Origin: Pseudopedobacter sp.
GTDB lineage: Bacteria; Bacteroidota; Bacteroidia; Sphingobacteriales; Sphingobacteriaceae
Length of the DNA: 6,006 nt
Direction of reading: 5' to 3'
Assembly: GCA_014378285.1 (NCBI GenBank)
Contig: JACMNZ010000150.1
Span: forward strand, 1-6,006
How positions within the stretch are numbered: position 1 is the first letter of the stretch; each line of letters opens with the position of its first letter. Both the position numbers and the translations under genes were made by a program. This document shows positions 1 through 6,006 of the stretch, piece by piece. The notes beneath the pieces are model-generated. The model ran no database searches, had not been told where the DNA came from, and saw nothing but the letters and a program-made list of their open reading frames with translations.

Positions 1-65
1 GCAATTTTACTTGATGGATTTAATAGTGCGCTAAATACAATATTAGTATCTACTACGACTTTCAT
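1..65 (-). CDS. PIN-domain toxin of a toxin-antitoxin pair, N-terminal fragment
   Basis: The gene starts at the ATG whose A is base 65 and runs off the left edge, so only 21 codons are visible. They begin MKVVVDTNIVFSALLNP. A hydrophobic beta strand followed by an Asp (D6) in a VVDTNI context and then a small-residue/Leu helix is the hallmark of the PIN nuclease fold, where this Asp is the first of the acidic residues that bind the catalytic metal. PIN toxins of TA pairs are ribonucleases, usually held inactive by the antitoxin encoded just upstream. That arrangement is seen here: the start codon overlaps the stop of the upstream small frame by ATGA (bases 62-65), suggesting translational coupling. 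The context resembles the 'putative toxin component, PIN family' group (COG1569-like) more than classical VapC, but 21 residues cannot settle the subfamily or show the other active-site residues. Confidence 0.75.
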   Translation of the reverse strand, partial: MKVVVDTNIVFSALLNPSSKI

Positions 66-274
66 CGCTTCAAATTTTCTTTATTTTCCTCCCACCAAGA
101 TTTATTAATTTCATTCGCTAAATCATCAATCTCGTCTTGAGAAACTTCTGCTTTAGAAGTTAATTCTTTATATCTGCTGAAGTCTAAAAAGTCTTGCAAA
201 TCATCAGAATTAATTGAGGCAGGTATTTTTACAATAATTTCATTATTTTTTCTTTCTACGATCCTATCGATATT
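62..274 (-). CDS. antitoxin-like small protein, start codon missing or non-canonical
   Basis: The open frame lies between an in-frame TAA (275-277) and a TGA (62-64) and has 70 codons. It is too short and start-less for a normal ORF search. The translation includes NNEIIVKIPASINSDDLQ, then DFLDFSRYKELTSKAEVSQ, and ends SWWEENKENLKR. An initial beta strand with a (V/I)KIPA turn, a central charged helix and an acidic/Trp-rich tail fit small antitoxins that accompany PIN toxins in Bacteroidetes; family assignment is from general resemblance only. The stop overlaps the PIN start by ATGA. No ATG or GTG occurs in frame, and the only TTG is about a third of the way in (around codon 25). ATC at 260-262, giving IVERKNNEI, sits where a start would be expected, so either a non-AUG start is used or an ATG has been lost. 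The maximal open frame is given; the true start is unknown. Confidence 0.55.
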   Translation of the reverse strand, partial: NIDRIVERKNNEIIVKIPASINSDDLQDFLDFSRYKELTSKAEVSQDEIDDLANEINKSWWEENKENLKR

Positions 275-282
275 TTAATTAT

Positions 283-290
283 TAAATATA
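283..290 (-). promoter_or_regulatory. possible -7 element for the antitoxin-toxin pair
   Basis: Read on the minus strand, these bases are TATATTTA, seven of eight matches to the Bacteroidetes sigma-ABfr -7 consensus TAnnTTTG. It lies between the kbl stop and the antitoxin frame, at a distance that would place transcription start just upstream of the candidate ATC start. I see no convincing TTTG -33 partner at the usual spacing, and such AT-rich matches occur by chance, so this is weak. If it is not real, the pair would depend on transcription from kbl, 45 bases upstream. Confidence 0.2.
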
Positions 291-319
291 CGGAATGTTT
301 GATAGATATCTTTTCTAAA

Positions 320-1510
320 CTACTTAATCACCTCCAACTCCTTACCTACCTTAATAAATGCAGCTATCGCCTTATCTAAATGATGCCTATCATGTGCTGC
401 CGACATTTGTACTCTTATCCTTGCTTTATCTTTTGGAACAACTGGATAGTAAAAACCGATTACATAAATACCTTCGGCTAACATTTTTGCTGCAAAATCT
501 TGCGATAATTGCGCATCATAAAGCATAACAGGAACTATTGGATGCACACCAGCTTTGATGTCAAAACCTGCTTCAGTCATTTTTTCTCTAAAATACTTGG
601 TATTTGCTTCTAACTTATCCCTTAGTTCGGTGGTTTCCGTCAGCATATCTAAAACAGCAATACTTGCACCAACAATTGAAGGAGCCAAAGTATTAGAAAA
701 CAAATATGGGCGTGAGCGTTGGCGTAAAATATCAACAACTTCTTTTGGACCAGATGTAAAACCACCGGAAGCACCGCCCAAAGCTTTACCTAAAGTTCCT
801 GTAATGATATCAACCCTGCCCATTACGTTATGATGCTCATGAGTTCCTCGTCCGTTTTTACCCATAAAACCACTGCAATGGCATTCATCAATCATTACCA
901 AAGCATTGTATTTATCGGCCAAATCACAAATTTTATCTAATTGGGCAATGGTGCCATCCATAGAAAAAGCCCCATCTGTAACTATAATTCTATGTCGAAG
1001 ATTTTGTGTTTCTTGTAGTTGCTTTTCTAAATCTTCCATATTATCATGTTTATAACGATAGCGTTGAGCTTTACACAAACGAACACCATCAATAATGGAA
1101 GCGTGATTCAATTCATCAGAGATGATGCCATCTTGGGCATCAAACAAAGGTTCAAAAAGCCCTCCATTAGCATCAAAAGCGGCGGCATATAAAATGGTAT
1201 CTTCCATCCCTAAAAAATCAGAGATCTTTTTCTCTAATTCTTTGTGTATATCTTGGGTGCCACATATAAAACGTACGGAAGACATGCCGTAACCGTGGGT
1301 ATCAATGGCCTTTTTTGCAGCTTCAATTACTTTAGGATGAGATGATAAACCTAAATAATTATTAGCGCAAAAATTAAGCACTTCATCGCCATTATCAACT
1401 TTTATATCTGCACCTTGTGGCGAAACTATAATTCTTTCTTTTTTGTATAATCCAGCAGATTTAATATCGTTTAATTCTTTCTCGAGAACTGGTTTTAATG
1501 TTTTGTACAT
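320..1510 (-). CDS. kbl: glycine C-acetyltransferase (2-amino-3-ketobutyrate CoA ligase)
   Basis: This PLP enzyme of the alpha-oxoamine synthase family cleaves 2-amino-3-oxobutanoate with CoA to glycine and acetyl-CoA, the second step of threonine breakdown after threonine dehydrogenase, in the cytoplasm. The 396 residues match the family's usual size of about 398. Visible landmarks: CANNYLGLSSHP (48-59), FICGTQDIHKELE (81-93), FDANGGLFE (112-120), ELNHASIIDG with the PLP-stacking His136, MIDECHCSGFMG with Asp208 (pyridine nitrogen) and His211, TGTLGKALGGASGG with the Schiff-base Lys242, and RIRVQMSAAH with substrate-binding Arg365. The ATG at 1508-1510 gives the expected N-terminus; no Shine-Dalgarno is evident, as is normal in the phylum. 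FDANGG and CGTQDIHKELE favour Kbl over the related serine palmitoyltransferase, KAS or BioF enzymes. No threonine dehydrogenase gene is adjacent. It is transcribed divergently from the DUF5686 gene, and a TA-like pair follows on the same strand. Confidence 0.95.
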   Translation of the reverse strand: MYKTLKPVLEKELNDIKSAGLYKKERIIVSPQGADIKVDNGDEVLNFCANNYLGLSSHPKVIEAAKKAIDTHGYGMSSVRFICGTQDIHKELEKKISDFLGMEDTILYAAAFDANGGLFEPLFDAQDGIISDELNHASIIDGVRLCKAQRYRYKHDNMEDLEKQLQETQNLRHRIIVTDGAFSMDGTIAQLDKICDLADKYNALVMIDECHCSGFMGKNGRGTHEHHNVMGRVDIITGTLGKALGGASGGFTSGPKEVVDILRQRSRPYLFSNTLAPSIVGASIAVLDMLTETTELRDKLEANTKYFREKMTEAGFDIKAGVHPIVPVMLYDAQLSQDFAAKMLAEGIYVIGFYYPVVPKDKARIRVQMSAAHDRHHLDKAIAAFIKVGKELEVIK

Positions 1511-1604
1511 ATTTATTTTTTAAAGTAAAAATAAGGAATCATTTTTGAATGTTATAATTTCGCTCCTATCTAATTAAGAATAAAAGCGTTTGAAAATTGT
1601 TTTT
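1511..1604. promoter_or_regulatory. divergent intergenic region with promoters for kbl and the first DUF5686 gene
   Basis: These 94 AT-rich bases separate two divergent starts (the ATG of kbl at 1510 and the ATG at 1605) and so should hold both promoters. On the minus strand, TATTTTTA (1526-1533) matches the Bacteroidetes -7 consensus TAnnTTTG at seven of eight positions but lacks a clear -33 element. On the plus strand, TAATTTCG (1555-1562) also matches at seven of eight, again without a well-spaced partner. I see no operator-like palindrome or riboswitch. That the region is regulatory is inferred from gene layout; the exact promoters are not resolved. Confidence 0.35.
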
Positions 1605-3758
1605 ATGAATAAACTTTATTTATGTATGATGATGTTTTTGTTACCTTTTTTGGTTAAAGGGGCAGTTTTAACAGATTCTACTACATGGGTAAAACATTTT
1701 ATGAAAAAAGTTATTGAGGTTCAGAAATTAAACAGGCTACAAAATTTTGAATCTAATGCTTATTTAAAAAGTAGTTTAACGCTAGAAAAAATACCCAAAA
1801 CAATTTTAGGAAAAAAGATACAGATTAGGAGTAATTTAAAAAACAGGCAATTAATTTGGATTTATGAAACATCTTCTCATTTATTTAGCGATAAAAATTT
1901 AGGATTTAAAGAGCTTATAAAAGCTACTAAAACTTATGGTAAATATCCCTCTTGGGATTTTAAAAGTACAGCACAATTGCAAATCAACTTTGCAAACGAT
2001 CTAATAAAATTTGAAGCATTAAGCGATAAAAGTTTTGTATCGCCATTGGCAAAAAGAGCTTTTAAACATTATAATTTCTTTTTAATTGATAAGGATAGTT
2101 TAACAGCAAATATTAAAGTAGTGCCAAAGCGTAAATTTTCTCCAACTTTTTTTGGCAGCATTACCGTTAACATCTCAAATTACGAGCTAGAAAACGTTGA
2201 TTTAAAAGTGGTTGGGGCTAAAGGAATTGATTTTGTAGATACTTTACAGATAAAACAAAAATACCAAGATTTTAAACCTACGCATACTGTTTTAAATTAT
2301 GAAGGAGATTTTTTGCGATTTATTTTTAATGGCAAAAGTGAAGCAGTATTTAAGAATTTTAAGACAGGAATAAATCCCGATTCTTTAAAAACCTTTGGTA
2401 AAAATGAAGTTGTTAAAGACGATTCTTCTGCTTATCATTCTAATAAACTTTTAAAAGACAGAATCTTTTACCTCACTTTGCAAGAACGCCTATCTTATGC
2501 TTATGAAGACTCTCTAAAGTTATTTAGAAAAGATGAAATTGAATCAGATTCATTATCTGGTTTATCAAAAAAAGTTAGGTTTTTTCCTTTATTTTTCTCC
2601 GATTTGGTTTGGAAAAGCAAGAGCAAAAAAATCTTGATTTTATTTGACCCAATTTTTCCTGCATTTTTTTATAACACAGTAGAAGGTGCCGGCATTAGTT
2701 ATGGGGTAAATTTTCTTTCATACGCTAAAGATGGAAAATATTGGTCGGTTAACCCGAGGATTAGATATGGTTTGAGTAACAACGAGCTAAATTCTGATGT
2801 ATCATTATCCTGGCTTTACAAACCCAAAAGTAGAGGATTGCTAAATTTTAGTGCAGGTAGCACTTACCGAGATTTGAACCCCAACGGAACCATAGGAACC
2901 TTACAGAACACTTTAAATACCCTAATTTTTGAACAAAACTTTATGAAGCTTTATCGTAAAGAGTATTTGAGCATGGGCATTGGTAGAGAGTTGGTTGGTA
3001 ATTTTTATTTTTCTTTGGGTACAGAAATTTCTCGTAATTATGCAGCTAACAATACTAGAGATTATGCTTTTAGAAACATAAGAGATAGAGGATTTAGCTC
3101 AAATAACCCAATTCCACCAAATTTTGGGGATAAAATTTTCCCAAACTATACTGCATTTTTCATCAATACTTCTTTAATCTACACTTTAAGACAACCATAT
3201 ATTTTAAAGGATGGCGTCAAAATTTACAAGATACCATTAGGGCCTCGTTTTATAATTAATTACAGAAAAGGTTTGTCAGGCCTTTTCCACTCAGAATCTG
3301 ATTATAATTATATTGATGTGGAAATTCAGCAAGAAAAATTGAGCATGGGTTTATGGGGATATGGTTCTTATTCCGTTTCGGGAGGTAAATTTTTAGATGC
3401 TAAAAATGTTTATTTTCCAGAGTGGAGACACTTTAGCGGTAACTCTGCCTTGGTTTTTAATCCTGGTTTAAAAAGTTTCCACTTATTAGATTTTTACACC
3501 TACAGTACAAACAAATTTTTTGTTGAAGCACATTTTGAACATAACTTTAACCAAAAGTTTTCTGCCAGGATTCCTCTAATAAGAAAATTAAAATTAGAAG
3601 AATTATTGGGAGGTGGATATTTAACCCAACCAGATAGAGGAGACTATTTTGAAACTTATGTGGGCTTAAGAAGATGGACTTTTAGGGCAGATTATGCTTG
3701 GTCTTTTGATAAATATGGCCTGCTAAACCAAGGATTTAGAATTTCATTTGCTTTTTAA
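1605..3758 (+). CDS. DUF5686 family outer-membrane protein, short form without CarboxypepD_reg-like domain
   Basis: The predicted 717-residue protein belongs to the Bacteroidetes DUF5686 family, whose function is unknown. Residues 1-20 form a signal peptide (MNKLYL, then a Met/Leu/Phe-rich core, then VKGA). Residues about 25-260 are a soluble periplasmic-type region with FVSPLA (144-149), VPKRKF (173-178) and DTLQIKQKY (212-220). From about 345 onward come alternating aromatic/hydrophobic strands and turn-like Asn/Gly segments, including FFYNTVEG (354-361), IRYGLSN (386-392), FEQNFMKLYRKEY (442-454) and YAFRN (487-491). The protein ends RISFAF; a C-terminal Phe is the usual outer-membrane beta-barrel signal. 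All these motifs recur in the next gene, showing paralogy. The frame can be extended upstream to a TTG at 1590 (five more residues), but ATG 1605 gives a cleaner signal peptide. The family role is not known; an envelope location is inferred. Confidence 0.88.
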   Translation: MNKLYLCMMMFLLPFLVKGAVLTDSTTWVKHFMKKVIEVQKLNRLQNFESNAYLKSSLTLEKIPKTILGKKIQIRSNLKNRQLIWIYETSSHLFSDKNLGFKELIKATKTYGKYPSWDFKSTAQLQINFANDLIKFEALSDKSFVSPLAKRAFKHYNFFLIDKDSLTANIKVVPKRKFSPTFFGSITVNISNYELENVDLKVVGAKGIDFVDTLQIKQKYQDFKPTHTVLNYEGDFLRFIFNGKSEAVFKNFKTGINPDSLKTFGKNEVVKDDSSAYHSNKLLKDRIFYLTLQERLSYAYEDSLKLFRKDEIESDSLSGLSKKVRFFPLFFSDLVWKSKSKKILILFDPIFPAFFYNTVEGAGISYGVNFLSYAKDGKYWSVNPRIRYGLSNNELNSDVSLSWLYKPKSRGLLNFSAGSTYRDLNPNGTIGTLQNTLNTLIFEQNFMKLYRKEYLSMGIGRELVGNFYFSLGTEISRNYAANNTRDYAFRNIRDRGFSSNNPIPPNFGDKIFPNYTAFFINTSLIYTLRQPYILKDGVKIYKIPLGPRFIINYRKGLSGLFHSESDYNYIDVEIQQEKLSMGLWGYGSYSVSGGKFLDAKNVYFPEWRHFSGNSALVFNPGLKSFHLLDFYTYSTNKFFVEAHFEHNFNQKFSARIPLIRKLKLEELLGGGYLTQPDRGDYFETYVGLRRWTFRADYAWSFDKYGLLNQGFRISFAF

Positions 3759-3853
3759 AACGATGGGCATTTTCTTATTAAGAGTTTTATAAATTAAATT
3801 TTTTATTGCCATTGTAATTAATAGAATATTGATGATTCTAATAAATTGAATTT

Positions 3854-3948
3854 GGGCGTTTTAACACGCTATACACTATATCTTTTTTTGCTACTTGCAT
3901 GATGGTAAAAAAAGCAAAAAAAGGATGTCGTTCCTATCGTTAACGCAA
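3854..3948. repeat. intergenic imperfect palindromic repeat (REP-like element)
   Basis: Between the two DUF5686 genes lies a nested inverted repeat. The inner stem is perfect over 11 bp: CTTTTTTTGCT (3882-3892) pairs with AGCAAAAAAAG (3913-3923) around a 20-base loop. The outer arms are GCGTTTTAAC (3856-3865) and GTTAACGC (3939-3946), complementary except for two extra T residues, and the sequence between the arms pairs loosely. The layout GGGCGTT ... CTTTTTTTGC ... GCAAAAAAAGGAT ... TATCGTTAACGCA resembles a widespread intergenic repeat I recall from Flavobacterium and Pedobacter genomes; this is memory, not a search. No T-tract follows the stem, so it is not a typical intrinsic terminator, though folding in the transcript could still slow or end read-through. 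The rest of the 281-base gap (3759-4039) shows nothing else firm. Confidence 0.6.
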
Positions 3949-4017
3949 TTTAGATATTTGATTAGAACTGCAACTTAATAATTTTCTATCCCTCTGTAAC
4001 CTGTTGTTTTATTTTTT

Positions 4018-4025
4018 CATCTTTG
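4018..4025 (+). promoter_or_regulatory. possible -7 element for the second DUF5686 gene
   Basis: CATCTTTG matches the Bacteroidetes -7 consensus TAnnTTTG at seven of eight positions and ends 14 bases before the ATG at 4040. A CTCTG at about 3992-3996 could stand in for the -33 TTTG at roughly the right distance but is a poor match. It would give the second gene its own promoter downstream of the repeat. Evidence is by eye only. Confidence 0.25.
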
Positions 4026-4039
4026 AGAAAACCTTAAGT

Positions 4040-6006
4040 ATGAAAAAAATCTTTATCCTCATTTTTATCATCCAATTAACTTCCTCGCTTTTTGCACAGG
4101 AATTTACCATCAAAGGAAAAATAACCGATAACCAAAAGCAAGTAATTCCGTTCACTACTATCTTTATAAAAGGAACTTCTAAAGGTACATCCGCAAATAG
4201 AGAAGGAGAGTTTGTTTTAAAAGTTAATAAAGGGAGATATGATTTAGCCTTTAGTGCGATTGGTTTTAAGCAGTTGGTAAAACCTGTTGATGTAGATAAA
4301 AATATCGAGCTAGGTATTACTTTAAATAATGAAGTTTTTGAGCTTAAAGATGTAGTAGTAAAATCTGGAGGAGAAGACCCTGCCTATGCTATCATTAGAA
4401 AAGCCATTAAACAGCGTAAAAAATATCTAAAGGAAACCCCGCCGTACACTTGCGATGTTTATATAAAAGGAATTCAAAAATTATTAAAGGCTCCGGAAAA
4501 ATTTCTGGGAAGAGATATTAAAAAAGTAGGTCAAGAAATAGGTTTGGATTCTAACCGAACGGGAATACTTTATCAATCAGAATCACAATCAATATTAAGT
4601 TTTTTGCCGCCAAACAGCTATCATGAGGAAATGATTTCTTCTAAAGTTGCTGGAGGAAACCGTTCTTTTAGCTTTAATAGGGCAACCGAATTATTGTTGA
4701 ATTTTTATGAAAATACTCAGGATTGGAACGGACTAAGTAACCGTCCGTTTGTTTCGCCCATCGCAGATAATGCTCTTTTTTATTATGATTACAAACTAAT
4801 TGGCACATCGGTAGAAAACGGGGAGTTCATCAATAAAATACAAATATTACCAAAAAGGAAATATGATCCTGCTTACCGCGGATACATTTATATTGTAGAA
4901 GATAGTTGGCGCATACACAGTACGGATTTTTTGATGAGCAAAGAATCTAATATCAATTTGTTAGATACATTAAAAATAAACCAGACCTATATTCCCTTAA
5001 CCAGAAAAACCTGGATGCCATCAAATTTAAAATTTGAGTTTGTTGGTGGTCTTTTTGGATTTCGATTTGGTGGATATTATGTTGGCATATATAGCAACTA
5101 TGCATTAAATCCCAAATTAGAGGCTAAAGATTTTAAGGAAGTCGTGAAGATTACAAAGGAAGTAAATAAAAAAGATTCTACTTATTGGTCTAACGTTAGG
5201 CCAATTCCTCTTACTAAGGAAGAAACAAATAACTATGTAAAAAAAGACAGTATTGCAAAAAGAAGAGAGTCAAAACCTTATTTAGATAGTTTAGATAAAG
5301 TAAATAATAATCTGAAATTTGGCAAGTTTTTGATGACTGGCTATAATCCTCGTAACCGTTATAAAAAGGAGTTTTATCACATAGATGGGTTTTTACCTGC
5401 CTTGTTTTTTAATACGGTAGAAGGTTTTGGGTTTAATTACGGAGCAAGCTATACCAAAAGGATTGATACTATAAATAACAGGTTGCTATCTTTAAAGGGC
5501 AATATTAGGTATGGATTTTCTAATAAATTGTTCAATGCAAATACTTCTGCAAATATCCCTATAGGCAAAAAGTTGAGCTTAGGTTTGGGTTTAGGTTCTG
5601 ATGTGTTGGATTTAAATGATAATGGCACTTTAAGCACTCTCGGAAATACCATCAACTCCTTATTTTACGAGCGAAATTTCTCTAAATTCTATCAAAAGAA
5701 ATATGGAGAGGCAAATCTTTCGTCACGCTTGCCATTTGGACTCTCGGCAAATGTAGGTCTTGCCTATCAAAACAATAAATGGTTGCCAAATAGTACAGGC
5801 TACGCTTTCCGTAACGATCCAAAATCTGATTATACTTCGAATAACCCTTATGTTCCTCAAACCGATTTCCCCCTTTTTCAAGAATATCAAAATTTTAATA
5901 TCAATGCAGCAATCAGTTATAATTTCAGCAGCAAGTATGTTACCTATCCAACCGGTAGATTTTATTTACCATCTAAATGGCCAGTTTTAACTTTAAATTA
6001 TAAAAA
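4040..6006 (+). CDS. DUF5686 and CarboxypepD_reg-like domain outer-membrane protein, C-terminus beyond window
   Basis: An ATG at 4040 opens a frame that stays open for 655 codons to the right edge, so the C-terminus is missing. A classic signal peptide comes first (MKKIFILIFII, cleavage probable after the FAQ at 18-20). Residues about 22-105 are a CarboxypepD_reg-like domain: FTIKGKITDNQKQVIPFTTIF, GTSKGTSANREGEFVLKV, ALFSAIGF-like packing at 69-76, then ELKDVVVKS. The DUF5686 region follows: DPAYAIIRKAI (113-123), PPYTCDVYIKG (134-144), FVSPIADNA (237-245), LPKRKY (270-275), DTLKINQ (309-315) and WMPSNLKFEF (325-334). The start of the putative barrel has FFNTVEGFGFNYG (456-468), IRYGFSN (489-495), FYERNFSKFYQKKY (542-555) and YAFRN (588-592). 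It resembles the upstream gene along most of its length, marking a tandem duplication. TonB-dependent receptors also carry this N-terminal domain, but no plug is present. Function is unknown; an envelope location is inferred. Confidence 0.92.
   Translation, partial: MKKIFILIFIIQLTSSLFAQEFTIKGKITDNQKQVIPFTTIFIKGTSKGTSANREGEFVLKVNKGRYDLAFSAIGFKQLVKPVDVDKNIELGITLNNEVFELKDVVVKSGGEDPAYAIIRKAIKQRKKYLKETPPYTCDVYIKGIQKLLKAPEKFLGRDIKKVGQEIGLDSNRTGILYQSESQSILSFLPPNSYHEEMISSKVAGGNRSFSFNRATELLLNFYENTQDWNGLSNRPFVSPIADNALFYYDYKLIGTSVENGEFINKIQILPKRKYDPAYRGYIYIVEDSWRIHSTDFLMSKESNINLLDTLKINQTYIPLTRKTWMPSNLKFEFVGGLFGFRFGGYYVGIYSNYALNPKLEAKDFKEVVKITKEVNKKDSTYWSNVRPIPLTKEETNNYVKKDSIAKRRESKPYLDSLDKVNNNLKFGKFLMTGYNPRNRYKKEFYHIDGFLPALFFNTVEGFGFNYGASYTKRIDTINNRLLSLKGNIRYGFSNKLFNANTSANIPIGKKLSLGLGLGSDVLDLNDNGTLSTLGNTINSLFYERNFSKFYQKKYGEANLSSRLPFGLSANVGLAYQNNKWLPNSTGYAFRNDPKSDYTSNNPYVPQTDFPLFQEYQNFNINAAISYNFSSKYVTYPTGRFYLPSKWPVLTLNYK

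Noticed and set aside
555..833. Plus-strand open frame of 92 codons
   Set aside because: It lies wholly inside kbl on the opposite strand; kbl has all its catalytic motifs, and this frame shows no recognisable protein features.
3822..3840. Small inverted repeat TAGAAT / ATTCTA downstream of the first DUF5686 gene
   Set aside because: Only six A/T-dominated pairs with a seven-base loop and no following T-tract; this is expected by chance in such AT-rich sequence and is not a credible terminator.
3882..3923. Intrinsic terminator for the first DUF5686 gene
   Set aside because: The stem is strong in length but A/T-rich, the loop is 20 bases, no U-tract follows, and it lies over 120 bases past the stop. 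A repeat element explains it better.
5449..5655. Minus-strand open frame of 68 codons
   Set aside because: It is antisense to the second DUF5686 gene across well-conserved motif blocks, so it is a shadow frame.
5760..5990. Plus-strand open frame of 76 codons
   Set aside because: It overlaps the second DUF5686 gene in another frame; the gene's own frame stays open and matches its paralog here.
4040..6006. TonB-dependent receptor (SusC-like)
   Set aside because: The signal peptide plus CarboxypepD_reg-like domain is shared with SusC proteins, but no plug domain or TonB box follows, and the downstream motifs match the DUF5686 paralog instead.

Overview
The window looks like a chromosomal stretch from a member of the Bacteroidetes (Bacteroidota), most likely Sphingobacteriaceae such as Pedobacter. 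The evidence is the A+T-rich base composition, two large DUF5686-type outer-membrane proteins, a CarboxypepD_reg-like N-terminal domain, the near absence of Shine-Dalgarno sequences, and an intergenic palindromic repeat of a kind I associate with this phylum. The genus is inferred from sequence style, not from a database match.

Left part, minus strand, read right to left. Glycine C-acetyltransferase (kbl, 320-1510) is complete. It is followed closely by a short antitoxin-like reading frame (62-274) and then by the first 21 codons of a PIN-domain toxin that leaves the window at base 1. Antitoxin and toxin share an ATGA stop/start overlap, typical of a co-translated toxin-antitoxin pair. The antitoxin frame has no canonical start codon and lies in the same frame as kbl, separated from it by two stop codons. 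This is the oddest point in the window.

Middle, 1511-1604: a divergent intergenic region of about 95 bases that must hold the promoters of kbl (leftward) and of the first DUF5686 gene (rightward).

Right part, plus strand. Two paralogous DUF5686 genes lie in tandem (1605-3758, and 4040 to beyond 6006). Both encode secreted proteins with a soluble N-terminal part and a C-terminal region that reads like an outer-membrane beta-barrel. The second also carries a CarboxypepD_reg-like domain that the first lacks. Their 281-base gap contains an imperfect palindromic repeat (3854-3948) with an 11-bp perfect stem, so they are probably not a tightly coupled operon.

The window is a patchwork: amino-acid catabolism (threonine to glycine), a small toxin-antitoxin module, and a cell-envelope gene pair of unknown function. 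I see no tRNA, rRNA, CRISPR array or insertion sequence. I do not see a clearly new multi-gene system; the points worth checking are the startless antitoxin, the tandem paralogs with different domain content, and the intergenic repeat.
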